Positions 42,993-52,754 of a DNA stretch of 64,000 bases are shown piece after piece. Each line of letters begins with the position of its first letter. Positions within the stretch are counted from its first letter, which is position 1. Source of the DNA: an uncultured Rhizobiaceae group bacterium. Its GTDB lineage: Bacteria; Pseudomonadota; Alphaproteobacteria; Rhizobiales; Rhizobiaceae. The notes below the pieces were generated by a model. The model did not search any database. It was not told the origin of the DNA and saw only the letters and a program-made list of their open reading frames with translations. The position numbers and the translations under genes were made by a program. The stretch is from positions 62,001 to 126,000 of the forward strand of contig CALHBJ010000010.1 in assembly GCA_937930845.1 (NCBI GenBank). The letters are read 5' to 3'.

Positions 42993-44045
42993 ATGGGCAG
43001 AGACCTTAAAGAAGTGGCGCGCATGATCGATTCACAAGACCGGCATGGCAATCCTGACGCAGATGTACGGCGTAGCTTCGTTTTCTTTTTAGTGCCGGAC
43101 TTCTCCATGATCGCGTTTGCGACAGCCATTGAAGCCCTGCGCCTTGCCAATCGCATGTTGACCTACACCAGTTATAAATGGCGACTGGCCTCGCTGGACG
43201 GGCAACCGGTGCGGGCATCCAACGGGGTAGAAGTCTCCGTCAACACATCCCTTGCCGACGAACGCAAAATGCTGGGCGGCAAAGATCGGCCTTCAATGGT
43301 GTTCATATGTTCCGGCATCAATGTGGAACGCCATAACAACAAATCGGTCAATGCGTGGATCAGGGAAGAACACAATCGCGGTGTCGCCGTGGGTGGCCTG
43401 TGCACCGGCGCCCATGTGTTGGCCTCAGCCGGATTGCTGGCAAACCGGCGGTGCGCCATCCACTGGGAAAACCTGCCGGGGTTCTCCGAAGCTTTCCCCA
43501 AGGCGGACGTATATGCCGACCTGTTTGAAGTTGATGGCAATGTTTACACCTGCGCAGGCGGCACGGCAGCGCTGGATATGATGTTGTCGCTGATTTCAGA
43601 AGACCACGACGACAATCTCATCAATGCCATTTGCGAACAGGCACTGACCGACCGGGTTCGTGGTCCCCATGACCGCCAGCGACTGCCGCTGCGGGCACGG
43701 CTGGGTGTTCAAAATGCGCGTATATTGTCGATCATCGAAATGATGGAAGCCAATCTGTCGGAACCGCTGACGCTGATCGAGATTGCCGATTATGCGGGCC
43801 TCTCCCGCCGCCAGATAGAACGGTTGTTCCGCCATCACATGGGCCGCTCTCCCGCCCGGTACTATCTGGAAATCAGACTGGACCGTGCGCGGCACCTGTT
43901 GCTGCAATCTTCACTGCCCGTTGTGGAAGTCGCGGTTGCCTGCGGATTCGTTTCCGCATCGCATTTTTCCAAATGCTACCGCGAACTCTATGGCCGCTCA
44001 CCGCAACAGGAACGCGCTGAACGGCAATTGGAAACCCTTGAATAG
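42993..44045 (+). CDS. GlxA/GbdR-family AraC-type regulator with DJ-1/PfpI domain
   Basis: 350 residues. The N-terminal class-I-glutamine-amidotransferase-like domain shows FFLVPDFSMIAFATAIEALR, GGLCTGAHVLASAGLLANRRCAIHWE and VYTCAGGTAALDMMLSLI. The C-terminal AraC domain has two helix-turn-helix motifs (LTLIEIADYAGLSRRQIERLFRHHMG and VVEVAVACGFVSASHFSKCYRELYG). GbdR, the Pseudomonas activator of glycine betaine catabolism, has this architecture. Its place beside a dimethylglycine-dehydrogenase-like gene suggests it senses a betaine-type compound and regulates the island. The ATG at 42993 follows AAGGGG; an in-frame ATG 30 bases later is also possible. Confidence 0.88.
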   Translation: MGRDLKEVARMIDSQDRHGNPDADVRRSFVFFLVPDFSMIAFATAIEALRLANRMLTYTSYKWRLASLDGQPVRASNGVEVSVNTSLADERKMLGGKDRPSMVFICSGINVERHNNKSVNAWIREEHNRGVAVGGLCTGAHVLASAGLLANRRCAIHWENLPGFSEAFPKADVYADLFEVDGNVYTCAGGTAALDMMLSLISEDHDDNLINAICEQALTDRVRGPHDRQRLPLRARLGVQNARILSIIEMMEANLSEPLTLIEIADYAGLSRRQIERLFRHHMGRSPARYYLEIRLDRARHLLLQSSLPVVEVAVACGFVSASHFSKCYRELYGRSPQQERAERQLETLE

Positions 44046-44067
44046 ACGAGCAAGCGCCCGTCCAAGG

Positions 44068-46584
44068 CTAACCGTCAGCGCGCAACCGTTCGTTGGTGGG
44101 ATCGAATGGCGCTTCCTCGATCACCACTGCCCGGTGAACATTGCCGAGCAATTTGATCTCCATTTCCGTACCGATGGCCTCATTGCCCGGCTTCACCATG
44201 GCCAGCGCCAATGATTTACCTGTCCGGTATCCAAATCCGCCATGAGTGGCACGGCCAATGAGACGACCATCCCGGTAGATCGCCTCTGAACCGCGCGCGT
44301 CATTGTCCTCAATGTCGAACACTTCCAGGGTGACAAACTTCCAAGCATCCCCCGCCTCATGGCGTTTCACCAGGGCATCCTTGCCCACGAAATCCTTGTC
44401 CAGTTTGATAAACCGGTCCAGTGCGGATTCATAAGCAGAATATTCAATCGACAATTCACGCGGAATGAGGCGGTAGGACTTCTCAATCGCCATCGCTGTC
44501 ATGGCACGAATGCCAAACGGCTTGATGCCAAATTCCTCACCGGCTTCCATGACGGCATCCCAAACTGCGTTTTGCATTTCAATTGGGTGGTGCAATTCCC
44601 AGCCCAATTCACCAACGAAATTCACCCGCAGCGCATGGGCGGATGCCGTGCCGACCGATATTTTCTGGCCCGTCAGCCAGGGGAAATTCGCATTGTCCAG
44701 TTTGGTGCGCGTGAGTTTTTCCAGCACTTTGCGGCTGTTGGGGCCAGCCAGAACCAGCACGCCCAAACGTTCAGTCATCGGCGTCAAACGTACAGAACCG
44801 TCTGCAGGCAGATGGCGGAACAACACATCATGGTCATGGGTTTCATAGGCACCGGCAGAGACCAGATAGAACGCCCCGGGGCGATGTTCATAAACCGTGA
44901 ACTCGCTCTTCACACCGCCATGTTTGGTCAGCAAATGGCAAAGCGCAACGCGCCCGCGTTTTTTTGGAATCTTGTTGGCAAAGATCGATTCCAGCCACTC
45001 CCGTGCCCCCGGTCCAGACACATCCATCTTGGCAAAGGCTGACATGTCCAGAAGGCCACAGCTCTCCGTCACCGCACGAACTTCATTGCCCACATGTTCG
45101 AAATAATTGGAACGGCGGAACGACCATTTCTCGCGAACCCGGCCTGTATGGTCCACACCGGCATGGTTTTCATTGATCAGCACATCTGCGCCGACACCAC
45201 GCTCGCTTTCGGGCAATTCATACCCCTCAGGGGCATACCAATTGGCCCGCTCCCATCCGTAGACACTGCCGAACACGCCCCCCAAGGCCTTTTGCCTTTC
45301 ATAGGCAGGGGTGGTTTTCAGCGGACGGGCCGCGCGCCGTTCTTCATCGGGGAAATGCAACGTAAAGACATTGGCATAGGCTTCTTCGTTTTTCTCTTTC
45401 AAATAACCTTCATTCGCATATGGGCCGTAGCGGCGCGGATCGACACCCATCATGTCAATCGTGGGTTCACCATCGACAATCCATTCAGCCAATTGCCAGC
45501 CCGCACCACCGGCTGCGGTTATGCCAAAGGAATGACCTTCATTGAGCCAAAAACCTTTTCTGCCCGGTGCTGGTCCAATAATCGGATTGCCATCGGGCGT
45601 GTAGGCAATTGCGCCATTATAGACCTTCTTGATTCCAGCCTCTGCGAAATAGGGAATCCGCTCAACTGCGGTTTCAATATGCGGCATCAACCGGTCCAGA
45701 TCCTCCTGGAACAATTCATATTCGCTGTCGTCATCCGGGCCATCCATATAGCAGCAAGGAGCCCCCTTTTCATACGGCCCCAAAATCAGACCACCTGCCT
45801 CTTCGCGCATATACCAGGCGCTGTCACTTTCGCGCAGAACACACAATTCAGCGCCACCCTGGGCACGAAATTTCTGAATTTCCGGATGCGCTTCAGTGAC
45901 TATATATTGGTGTTCCACCGGTATGACGGGCACATTCAGCCCCACCATCTCGCCGGTTTTGCGGGCAAAATTGCCGGAACATGAAACAACATGTTCACAC
46001 GCAATATCCCCTTTATCAGTCTTCACAATCCAGGTTTCGTCGGCCTGCTGTTCAATCGCAATCACGCTTGTATTGCGGTGAATGGTGGCACCCCGGTCGC
46101 GTGCCGCCTTCGCCAGAGCCTGGGTCAGGTCCGCCGGTTGAATATAGCCATCATCGGGATGCTGAATCGCGCCCAGCAAGCCGTCCGTATTCACATAAGG
46201 CCACTTTTCAGCAATCTCTTCAGGTGTCAGTTTCACCACGTTGATGCCGATCGTCTCCGCGACACCCATATAATATTCGTATTCGTCCCACCGGTCCTTC
46301 GAACGCGCCAACCGAACATTGGTCACATTGCGAAAGCCCGTGTCCATGCCGGTCTCTTGCGCCAGTTCCTGATAGAAGCGCACAGAATATTTGTGCACCT
46401 GCCCCACCGAATAGGACATGTTAAACAGCGGCAACAGTCCTGCGGCGTGCCAGGTGGACCCAGAGGTCAGTTCCTTGCGTTCCAACAGGACACTGTCGGT
46501 CCATCCCTTTTTGGCCAAATGGTAGAGTGTTGATACGCCAACCACCCCGCCCCCAATGACAACCGCACGCGCTTTATTTTGCAT
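44068..46584 (-). CDS. FAD-dependent dimethylglycine/sarcosine dehydrogenase-like protein with GcvT domain (copy 2)
   Basis: 838 residues with the same architecture as the copy at 15640. FAD start AVVIGGGVVGVSTLYHLAKKG, the flavinylation motif SGSTWHAAGLLPLFN, GIKKVYNGAIAYTPDGNPIIGP at the end of the FAD domain, then an FAO-type region and a folate-binding GcvT domain (VSGPGAREWLESIFANKIP, AGPNSRKVLEKLTRTKLDN, NFVGELGWELHHP). It probably oxidises dimethylglycine or sarcosine. It converges with the GbdR-like regulator, with 22 bases between the stops. Start ATG 46584; in-frame alternative at 46605. Confidence 0.92.
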   Translation of the reverse strand: MQNKARAVVIGGGVVGVSTLYHLAKKGWTDSVLLERKELTSGSTWHAAGLLPLFNMSYSVGQVHKYSVRFYQELAQETGMDTGFRNVTNVRLARSKDRWDEYEYYMGVAETIGINVVKLTPEEIAEKWPYVNTDGLLGAIQHPDDGYIQPADLTQALAKAARDRGATIHRNTSVIAIEQQADETWIVKTDKGDIACEHVVSCSGNFARKTGEMVGLNVPVIPVEHQYIVTEAHPEIQKFRAQGGAELCVLRESDSAWYMREEAGGLILGPYEKGAPCCYMDGPDDDSEYELFQEDLDRLMPHIETAVERIPYFAEAGIKKVYNGAIAYTPDGNPIIGPAPGRKGFWLNEGHSFGITAAGGAGWQLAEWIVDGEPTIDMMGVDPRRYGPYANEGYLKEKNEEAYANVFTLHFPDEERRAARPLKTTPAYERQKALGGVFGSVYGWERANWYAPEGYELPESERGVGADVLINENHAGVDHTGRVREKWSFRRSNYFEHVGNEVRAVTESCGLLDMSAFAKMDVSGPGAREWLESIFANKIPKKRGRVALCHLLTKHGGVKSEFTVYEHRPGAFYLVSAGAYETHDHDVLFRHLPADGSVRLTPMTERLGVLVLAGPNSRKVLEKLTRTKLDNANFPWLTGQKISVGTASAHALRVNFVGELGWELHHPIEMQNAVWDAVMEAGEEFGIKPFGIRAMTAMAIEKSYRLIPRELSIEYSAYESALDRFIKLDKDFVGKDALVKRHEAGDAWKFVTLEVFDIEDNDARGSEAIYRDGRLIGRATHGGFGYRTGKSLALAMVKPGNEAIGTEMEIKLLGNVHRAVVIEEAPFDPTNERLRADG

Positions 46585-46848
46585 CGACACACCCAAAGGT
46601 CTCATTCACGGCTTGGCGCCGCATCCATCATTATCGCGAACTTACCCCGTCACCCCCCAATTGCCACCATACTGTTTGCGACATAGGTTCCGATGGCCGC
46701 GACCAGACACAGATTGTTGGCTCTTTTGGAAGTTAACAAAGCACTACCCAACCCGCTCCAATTTAAGTCAAAACCGGTTACAATCGTAAATATTATCTGA
46801 AGCATTTTCCGCCAATCTCAGCGCACTGGGATGGGGAAACTAGCCAAG

Positions 46849-48300
46849 ATGACCTACATAACTGAAAGTTCGGCTTCCGACCTTCCGCTATGCGTGGACC
46901 TGGACGGCACCTTGATTAAAACGGATTTGCTGTTTGAGGCCATCTGCCTGCTGGCGCGCCAGATGCCCCTGGCTCTGTTTCTGCTTCCCATCTGGCTGTT
47001 GCGCGGCAAGGCGCATATGAAAGCCCAAATCGCCAAGCGCGTAATGCCCGATGCCGCTTTGCTGCCTTACAACACCGATGTGCTCAAGTGGCTGACCGCG
47101 CAAAAGAACGCCGGTCGCAGCCTTGTTTTGGCCACCGCTTCTCCGTTGCGCTATGCCCAATCGGTCGCACGTCATTTAGGCATATTCGAGCGGGTAGAAG
47201 CGTCCGATGACACCATCAATCTGGCATCCGATAAAAAAGCCCAGCGCCTCGCTGCCAAATATGGCGAACAGGGCTTTGACTATGCCGGAAATTCAAGCGC
47301 AGACATCAAAGTGTGGAACCGGGCCCGCACGGCCTATGTGGTGGGTGAAGAGGCTTCGGCAAAACGCTACCTGAACAACGAAAATGCCCAAAAGATCATC
47401 AACGAAACGCCATTGAAGCCACGATGGCGGGTCTGGCTGAAAGCCATTCGGATACATCAATGGCTGAAGAACACTTTGCTGTTTGTCCCGGCCATTCTGG
47501 CCTATCAGTATTTTCACATCTCGGTTGTCGTCGATGCTCTCTTTGCCTTTGTGGCATTTGGCATGTGTGCATCAGCCGTCTACCTGATGAACGATTTGGT
47601 CGACATCGAGGTCGACCGCAAACACGCCACAAAACGAAACCGCCCGATCGCATCTGGCCTGTTGCCCGTGCCCCACGCGGTTGCCGGCGTCGCCGTTCTG
47701 CTTTCCGGCAGCGCCATCGTGGCTCTATATCTCCCACCGCTATTTGCGCTCGTATTGGGCACTTATTTCGCCACCACCTGCGCCTATTCGTTTCTGCTCA
47801 AACGCCTTCTGCTCATTGATGTACTAACGCTTGCGGGCTTGTTCACCATTCGCGTGGTTGCCGGTGCAGCTGCCGTTGGTGGCGATGTCTCCACATGGTT
47901 GTTGGCGTTTTGCATGTTTTTCTTCCTCAGCCTCGCGCTGGTGAAACGCTTTGTCGAGCTGGACATGAGCGACATGAATGTGGGGCGTGAAAAAACCGGG
48001 CGCGGATATCAGCAAGCTGATCTGGAAACGCTCAGCCAGGGCGGCATGGCATCAGGATTTGCCGCAGTCGTTGTTCTGGCCCTGTTTATCGATTCACCCG
48101 AAATCGCCACAAACTATGCGAGGCCAGACATGATCTGGCTGGTCTGTCCCCTGGTTCTCTATTTGATATTCCGCATCTGGATTTTGGCGCGCCGCCAGGA
48201 AATGAATGACGACCCGGTCGTTTTCCTCATGACCGACTGGCGCAGCCAAATCATGATCGCCGCCGGGGCGGTTGTGATGATCGCATCGAAGATGATGTAG
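46849..48300 (+). CDS. HAD-UbiA fusion, phosphoribosyl-polyprenyl-phosphate (DPPR) synthase-like
   Basis: About 483 residues in two domains. Residues ~1-190 are a HAD hydrolase (LCVDLDGTLIKTDLL, LVLATASPLRYAQSVA, GFDYAGNSSADIKVW). Residues ~195-483 are a UbiA prenyltransferase with NDLVDIEVDRKH (NDxxDxxxD) and about eight helices. This pairing fits phosphoribosyl transfer from PRPP to polyprenyl phosphate followed by removal of the 5-phosphate, the first two steps of decaprenylphosphoryl-arabinose formation, in one chain. The DprE1-like gene starts 4 bases later. The start 46849 has GGGGAAA upstream; 46831 is an alternative. Ubiquinone-type prenyl transfer is less likely given the neighbours. 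Confidence 0.85.
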   Translation: MTYITESSASDLPLCVDLDGTLIKTDLLFEAICLLARQMPLALFLLPIWLLRGKAHMKAQIAKRVMPDAALLPYNTDVLKWLTAQKNAGRSLVLATASPLRYAQSVARHLGIFERVEASDDTINLASDKKAQRLAAKYGEQGFDYAGNSSADIKVWNRARTAYVVGEEASAKRYLNNENAQKIINETPLKPRWRVWLKAIRIHQWLKNTLLFVPAILAYQYFHISVVVDALFAFVAFGMCASAVYLMNDLVDIEVDRKHATKRNRPIASGLLPVPHAVAGVAVLLSGSAIVALYLPPLFALVLGTYFATTCAYSFLLKRLLLIDVLTLAGLFTIRVVAGAAAVGGDVSTWLLAFCMFFFLSLALVKRFVELDMSDMNVGREKTGRGYQQADLETLSQGGMASGFAAVVVLALFIDSPEIATNYARPDMIWLVCPLVLYLIFRIWILARRQEMNDDPVVFLMTDWRSQIMIAAGAVVMIASKMM

Positions 48301-48304
48301 CGCG

Positions 48305-49747
48305 ATGGCTCAAACCACCAATTCATGGGGCCGCATAGATCCGCGCCAGCGGCATCTGCTTCCCCTGTCCAAAGACGCTCTCCACGAGGACTGGACATGG
48401 CTGCCATTTGGCAATGGCCGCTCCTATGGCGATTCCTGCCACAATGATTTGGGCACGCTGGTCCAGGCACCGCGCCATGACACGATAAGCGCGTTTGATG
48501 CCAACACAGGGATTGTGCGCCTTGGCTCGGGCATGCTGCTGGCGGATTTGCTGAATTTCCTCGCCAACATCCAATCCAAACAACAATGGTTCCCGCCGGT
48601 TGTGCCCGGCACCCGGTTCGTCACCCTGGGCGGTGCGCTGGCCAATGATGTTCATGGCAAAAACCACTCAAAAATGGGCACTTTTGGCCAACATGTTCGC
48701 AGTTTCACCCTGTTACGATCTGATGGCAGCGAAACCACATGTTCAAGGGAAGTAAACGCGCAATTGTTTAACGCCACGATTGGCGGCATGGGACTGACGG
48801 GCTTTGTGCGCGAGATTGAATTGCAATTGATGGTGGTCCCTTCCCATCACATTAGTGCACAAAACACGCCCTTTTCCGGCCTGCACGAATTCATGGAACT
48901 GACCGAGCATGTGGAACGTGAGCACCATTACAGTGTTGCCTGGGTAGATTCACTTGCCACCGGCAAACACCTTGGCCGCGGGATCATGATCACCGGCGAC
49001 CATGCCCCATTTGATGGTGTCACCAGCTACGATCATCCGCGTCTTTCCATCCCATTCACACCGCCCTTCCCGCTGGTTGCGGGCCTGCCCCTGCGCCTGT
49101 TCAACACAGCCTATAACTGGTCCAAATCCCGTCAGCGGGCAAAGACGATTGTAACTCCGCAGAGCTTCTTTTTTCCCCTGGATGCAATTGGTGCCTGGAA
49201 CCGCCTATACGGCCCCAGAGGCCTTTATCAGCATCAATGCGTGGTGCCTTATGAAAATGCACAATCGGTCATTGGTGAACTGCTCACCGCCAGCCAAATG
49301 GCCGGTGCCGGATCGTTCCTGACGGTACTAAAGCGATTTGGTGCCGCCAATTCACCTGGGATCCTGTCTTTCCCCCAGCCTGGTTATACGCTGACACTGG
49401 ACTTCCCTAACCGGGGGCAAAAAACCGCCGTGCTGCTGCAAAGGCTCGACGAAATTGTCACCGCCGCGGGTGGTCGGGTAAATCCCTATAAAGACCAGCG
49501 AATGAGTGCTCAGACATTCCAGAGCGGTTTTCCCCACTGGGAGCGCCTGGAAGCCCATCGCGATCCATCGGTATCTTCAAATTTCTGGCGGCGCACCACA
49601 GGCCTGAAAATCGTGACACCACCGCCACTGGCACCGGGGCCAACCCGGTCAACCGTTAACCAATCACCTAAACACAGCCTTCAGGAAAAGCAGGTAAAAA
49701 CAAACTCGTCCAAATTGAAATCGCCCCAAACAAGCGGACAAAAATGA
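48305..49747 (+). CDS. DprE1-like FAD oxidoreductase (polyprenyl-phosphoryl-ribose 2-oxidase type)
   Basis: 480 residues of the FAD_binding_4/ALO group. LPFGNGRSYGDSCHNDLGT (FAD pyrophosphate site) and LGGALANDVHGKNHSKMGTFG closely parallel the DprE1 segments as I know them, and the next gene to it encodes a DPPR-synthase-like UbiA. In mycobacteria DprE1 oxidises the C2 hydroxyl of polyprenyl-phosphoryl-ribose to a 2-keto sugar. The last 50 residues are Lys/Ser/Gln-rich and probably disordered. It overlaps the DMT gene by four bases. Substrate is inferred from homology and context. Confidence 0.82.
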   Translation: MAQTTNSWGRIDPRQRHLLPLSKDALHEDWTWLPFGNGRSYGDSCHNDLGTLVQAPRHDTISAFDANTGIVRLGSGMLLADLLNFLANIQSKQQWFPPVVPGTRFVTLGGALANDVHGKNHSKMGTFGQHVRSFTLLRSDGSETTCSREVNAQLFNATIGGMGLTGFVREIELQLMVVPSHHISAQNTPFSGLHEFMELTEHVEREHHYSVAWVDSLATGKHLGRGIMITGDHAPFDGVTSYDHPRLSIPFTPPFPLVAGLPLRLFNTAYNWSKSRQRAKTIVTPQSFFFPLDAIGAWNRLYGPRGLYQHQCVVPYENAQSVIGELLTASQMAGAGSFLTVLKRFGAANSPGILSFPQPGYTLTLDFPNRGQKTAVLLQRLDEIVTAAGGRVNPYKDQRMSAQTFQSGFPHWERLEAHRDPSVSSNFWRRTTGLKIVTPPPLAPGPTRSTVNQSPKHSLQEKQVKTNSSKLKSPQTSGQK

Positions 49748-50202
49748 CCTATTTGCCTTTCATACTGTTTACGGTTTTCACCAATGCGGCTGCGCAACTC
49801 CTGCTGAAACAAGGTATGTTGACGCTTGGCCCGCTGGCAACAGATGGGCCAACGACTGTGCTTTCAGTGGTCACCATGCTGTTCAAGATCGTGTTCCACC
49901 CATGGGTGTTCATCGGGCTTTGCACATTCGTCATTTCCATGGCTTCTCACCTTTACGTCCTGTCCAAGGTGGAATTGTCCTTTGCCTATCCATTCCTGAG
50001 CCTTGCCTATGTTTTCGTGGCTGTGGCGGCATGGATGCTTTTTTCCGAAGACCTCAACGCCTGGCGCATTGCCGGCATTGGCCTGATTTGCATCGGCACG
50101 GTCTTCATCGCCCAGGGCGGCAGTACATCAAACGAAACAACAACAATAGAACAGGCAGCGCTTGCAAGCAGCAGCAATTCAAATGAGGGAACTATTCAAT
50201 GA
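49744..50202 (+). CDS. Small DMT-superfamily (EamA/EmrE-like) membrane protein, possible lipid-sugar flippase
   Basis: 152 residues with four transmembrane helices: FILFTVFTNAAAQLLLKQG, PWVFIGLCTFVISMASHLYV, FAYPFLSLAYVFVAVAAWML, IAGIGLICIGTVFIAQG, then a Ser/Thr/Asn tail. Half-size DMT proteins such as ArnE/F flip undecaprenyl-phosphate amino-arabinose, so a lipid-linked pentose flippase is plausible. Overlaps both neighbours (4 bases each), so it is a tight part of the operon. Confidence 0.8.
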   Translation: MTYLPFILFTVFTNAAAQLLLKQGMLTLGPLATDGPTTVLSVVTMLFKIVFHPWVFIGLCTFVISMASHLYVLSKVELSFAYPFLSLAYVFVAVAAWMLFSEDLNAWRIAGIGLICIGTVFIAQGGSTSNETTTIEQAALASSSNSNEGTIQ

Positions 50203-51209
50203 AACACATAATTTTTGGCGGGGACGGCTTTGTCGGCCGTGTACTGGCAGCAAAACTGGTCGCTGAAGGCGCCCAGGTGGTTGTTGCAGATATCCACAAG
50301 GGCAACTGCCCCCATTATGCCAACTGCGACTGGCTGCACCTTGATGTGACCAAGGAAGAAGACTTTGCCCAGTTGAAGATTGGCAAGAAGGACGCCGTCT
50401 ACAACCTATCTGCAAAAATGCTCTCCCCCATCGTCACACGCGCCGAGCGACACGATTTTTTCTGGCCGGTCAACTATCACGGCACGGTCAATATTCTAAA
50501 CGCCATGCTGAAGGCCGGTGCTAAAAACCTGGTACATTTCACAACAGACATGATCTATGGCCACACCAAAACTGTGCCCATGTATGAAGATCACCCGGTT
50601 GCCCCCCTTGGCGAATATGGGGAGAGCAAGCTGGAAACCGAACATCTGGCCCAGCAATGGCGCGATGAACACGGCTTCAACATTTCCATTTTCCGCCCGC
50701 GCCTTATCATCGGCCCGGGCCGTCTTGGAATTCTCGAAAAACTGTTCAAGCTGGTGGATATGAACCTCCCTGTTCCCATGATCGGTTCGGGCAAGAACCC
50801 CTATCAGTTCATTTCGGTTTTTGATTGTGCCAATGCCGCCTATCTGGCCTGGAAATCCGGCTTTCCCAACGAAGCTTACAATCTTGGATCAACCAATCCG
50901 CCCTCCGTGCGCAAATTGTTGGGCCGACTGATCAAGGAGGCCAACAGCCGATCCATCCTGTTGCCGACACCCGGCTGGGCGGTCAAACGCACACTCGACG
51001 CATTGGATATGATCAACATGCCGATCATGGACCCGGAACAATATCTGATTGCCGATGAAGAATGCCTGCTCGATTGCTCAAAGGCTGAACGCGAACTTGG
51101 CTGGAAAGCCAACTATTCCGACGATGACATGCTGGTCGCCGCTTACCGCGAATACCGTGCAGACAAACAAAAACAGACTTACGCACGCCAGGTGGCACGA
51201 ACTAGCTAA
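50199..51209 (+). CDS. Extended SDR, NAD-dependent epimerase/dehydratase
   Basis: 336 residues. Nucleotide motif IIFGGDGFVGRVLAAKLV, active-site YGESKLETEH (YxxxK) with TTDMIYG before it, and FRPRLIIGPGRLGILEK after. Extended SDRs modify nucleotide sugars or lipid-linked sugars. DprE2, which completes DPA synthesis, is a shorter classical SDR, so this gene is not an obvious DprE2, although it could fill a reductase/epimerase role. Overlaps the DMT gene by four bases. Confidence 0.88.
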   Translation: MKHIIFGGDGFVGRVLAAKLVAEGAQVVVADIHKGNCPHYANCDWLHLDVTKEEDFAQLKIGKKDAVYNLSAKMLSPIVTRAERHDFFWPVNYHGTVNILNAMLKAGAKNLVHFTTDMIYGHTKTVPMYEDHPVAPLGEYGESKLETEHLAQQWRDEHGFNISIFRPRLIIGPGRLGILEKLFKLVDMNLPVPMIGSGKNPYQFISVFDCANAAYLAWKSGFPNEAYNLGSTNPPSVRKLLGRLIKEANSRSILLPTPGWAVKRTLDALDMINMPIMDPEQYLIADEECLLDCSKAERELGWKANYSDDDMLVAAYREYRADKQKQTYARQVARTS

Positions 51210-51266
51210 AGCAAAAAAAGCCGGGCGGCGGGTCCGGCAAAACGAATTTACTTTAAAGGTGGGACC

Positions 51267-52748
51267 ATGTTTGGACTGAAAAAACGTACCGTAAATGAAA
51301 CGCAGCCTACGCCGGTAATGACCGTTACGCCGCCTGCGATGGCCCCGGACCTGGTGCGTCCCGATCTGTTGACGGTGGAGCAATCCAAAGACCTTTCGAT
51401 TGAAAAGACGGCTGAACTGTTCAACCAGCACCTCAATCCCGGCCAGTACCATTTCATGAAACTGCTCGGCTTTCACAGAATAAAAATCGAAAGCGCCAAG
51501 GGCATTTGGTATACCGATCAAAACGGGCGAAAAATTCTCGATTTCTTCGGCGGTTTCGGCTCCCTGTCATTGGGCCACAATCACCCCCGCATTTTGGCGG
51601 CCCGCAAGAAATTTCAGGACGAAGACCGGCACGAAATTGCCATGGCCTTTTTGTCACAATATGCCGCTGCTCTGGCACATAACCTGGCGACGATCGCCCC
51701 CGGTGATCTTGACATGGTGTTTCTCGGTTCATCCGGCTCCGAAGCCATGGAAGCGGCAATTAAGGTTGCTGAACGTGCCCAGGGGCCTGAACGTTCTAAG
51801 GTTCTGTACGCACAAAATTCGTTCCACGGGAAAACCAAGGGCGTTTTGTCGATCACGGATTCCCAGCTTTATCAGTCCGAATTCAACTTGCTGGAAGACA
51901 AGGTCAAAGTACCATTTGGCGATCTGGAAGCCATCAAAAATGCACTTGAGACGGATCCATCAATCGGGATTGTCTGCCTAGAAACCATCCAGGGCGGTGG
52001 CGGCATCATCGAAGCACCCGCTGAATTCTGGCAAGGGTTGCGGGCTCTGTGTGACGCAAAAAACGTTCTGTGGGTCGCCGACGAAGTGCAAAGCGGCACG
52101 GGCCGTTCTGGCCGCTTCTTTGCGTTTGAACATTATGGTGTCATCCCCGATGTAACTGCACTTGCCAAATCGCTTGGCGGTGGCAAAACAGCCATGGCAG
52201 CCATGATTGCACGCCGTGAAATTTACATGAAAGCCTATGGCAAACCCGCCACCGCGCTCATTCATGGCCCGGCAACTTTCGGCGGCATTGGCGAATCCTG
52301 CATCACGGCCATTGAGGCGCTCAACGTGATGTATGATGAGCAATTGATGGAAAATGCCGAGGCTGTGGGCGCCTATATGAAGTCTGAATTGCAGCGTTTG
52401 CAGGCCAAATATCCAAAGCTGATCAAGGATGTGCGCGGCCGGGGCTTCATGATGGGTCTGGAGTTCCAGGATTTCTCTCAAACCATGCCAGTTGCCGTGC
52501 GCCCTGCCCTGTCGATGCTGGACGAGAAATTGAAGGGCTCGCTGTCCGGGTTCATCGGCTCTGCGCTGCTGCGCGACCATGATGTGCTGGTAGCGTTCAC
52601 CGAATACAATCGCAACGTTGTACGGCTGCAACCGCCTTTGATCGCCACACGCGAAAATGTCGACATGTTCATCACCGCATTGGACAAGGTTTTGTCCGGT
52701 GGCGTGATCAAGATCGTGACCGATTTCATCAAATCCCAACGCGGGTAA
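51267..52748 (+). CDS. Class III aminotransferase in glycolipid operon
   Basis: 493 residues. After ~60 variable residues the fold-type I body shows GRKILDFFGGFGSLSLGHNHP, FLGSSGSEAMEAAIKVAERA, NSFHGKTKGVLSITDS, ETIQGGGGIIEAP, LWVADEVQSGTGRSGRFFAFEHYG and the PLP lysine in VTALAKSLGGGKTAMAAMI. Related class III enzymes act on putrescine, ornithine or acyl/lipid aldehydes, e.g. the hopanoid-associated HpnO. It sits 57 bases behind the SDR and 6 bases before a GT-C-like gene, so its substrate may be a keto-sugar lipid or an aldehyde-bearing lipid. Confidence 0.88.
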   Translation: MFGLKKRTVNETQPTPVMTVTPPAMAPDLVRPDLLTVEQSKDLSIEKTAELFNQHLNPGQYHFMKLLGFHRIKIESAKGIWYTDQNGRKILDFFGGFGSLSLGHNHPRILAARKKFQDEDRHEIAMAFLSQYAAALAHNLATIAPGDLDMVFLGSSGSEAMEAAIKVAERAQGPERSKVLYAQNSFHGKTKGVLSITDSQLYQSEFNLLEDKVKVPFGDLEAIKNALETDPSIGIVCLETIQGGGGIIEAPAEFWQGLRALCDAKNVLWVADEVQSGTGRSGRFFAFEHYGVIPDVTALAKSLGGGKTAMAAMIARREIYMKAYGKPATALIHGPATFGGIGESCITAIEALNVMYDEQLMENAEAVGAYMKSELQRLQAKYPKLIKDVRGRGFMMGLEFQDFSQTMPVAVRPALSMLDEKLKGSLSGFIGSALLRDHDVLVAFTEYNRNVVRLQPPLIATRENVDMFITALDKVLSGGVIKIVTDFIKSQRG

Positions 52749-52754
52749 TGTGTT

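Noticed and set aside
51267-52748. Aminotransferase considered as hopanoid HpnO
   Set aside because: No squalene-hopene cyclase or other hpn gene is visible; context is a lipid-pentose operon, so HpnO is kept only as a distant relative.
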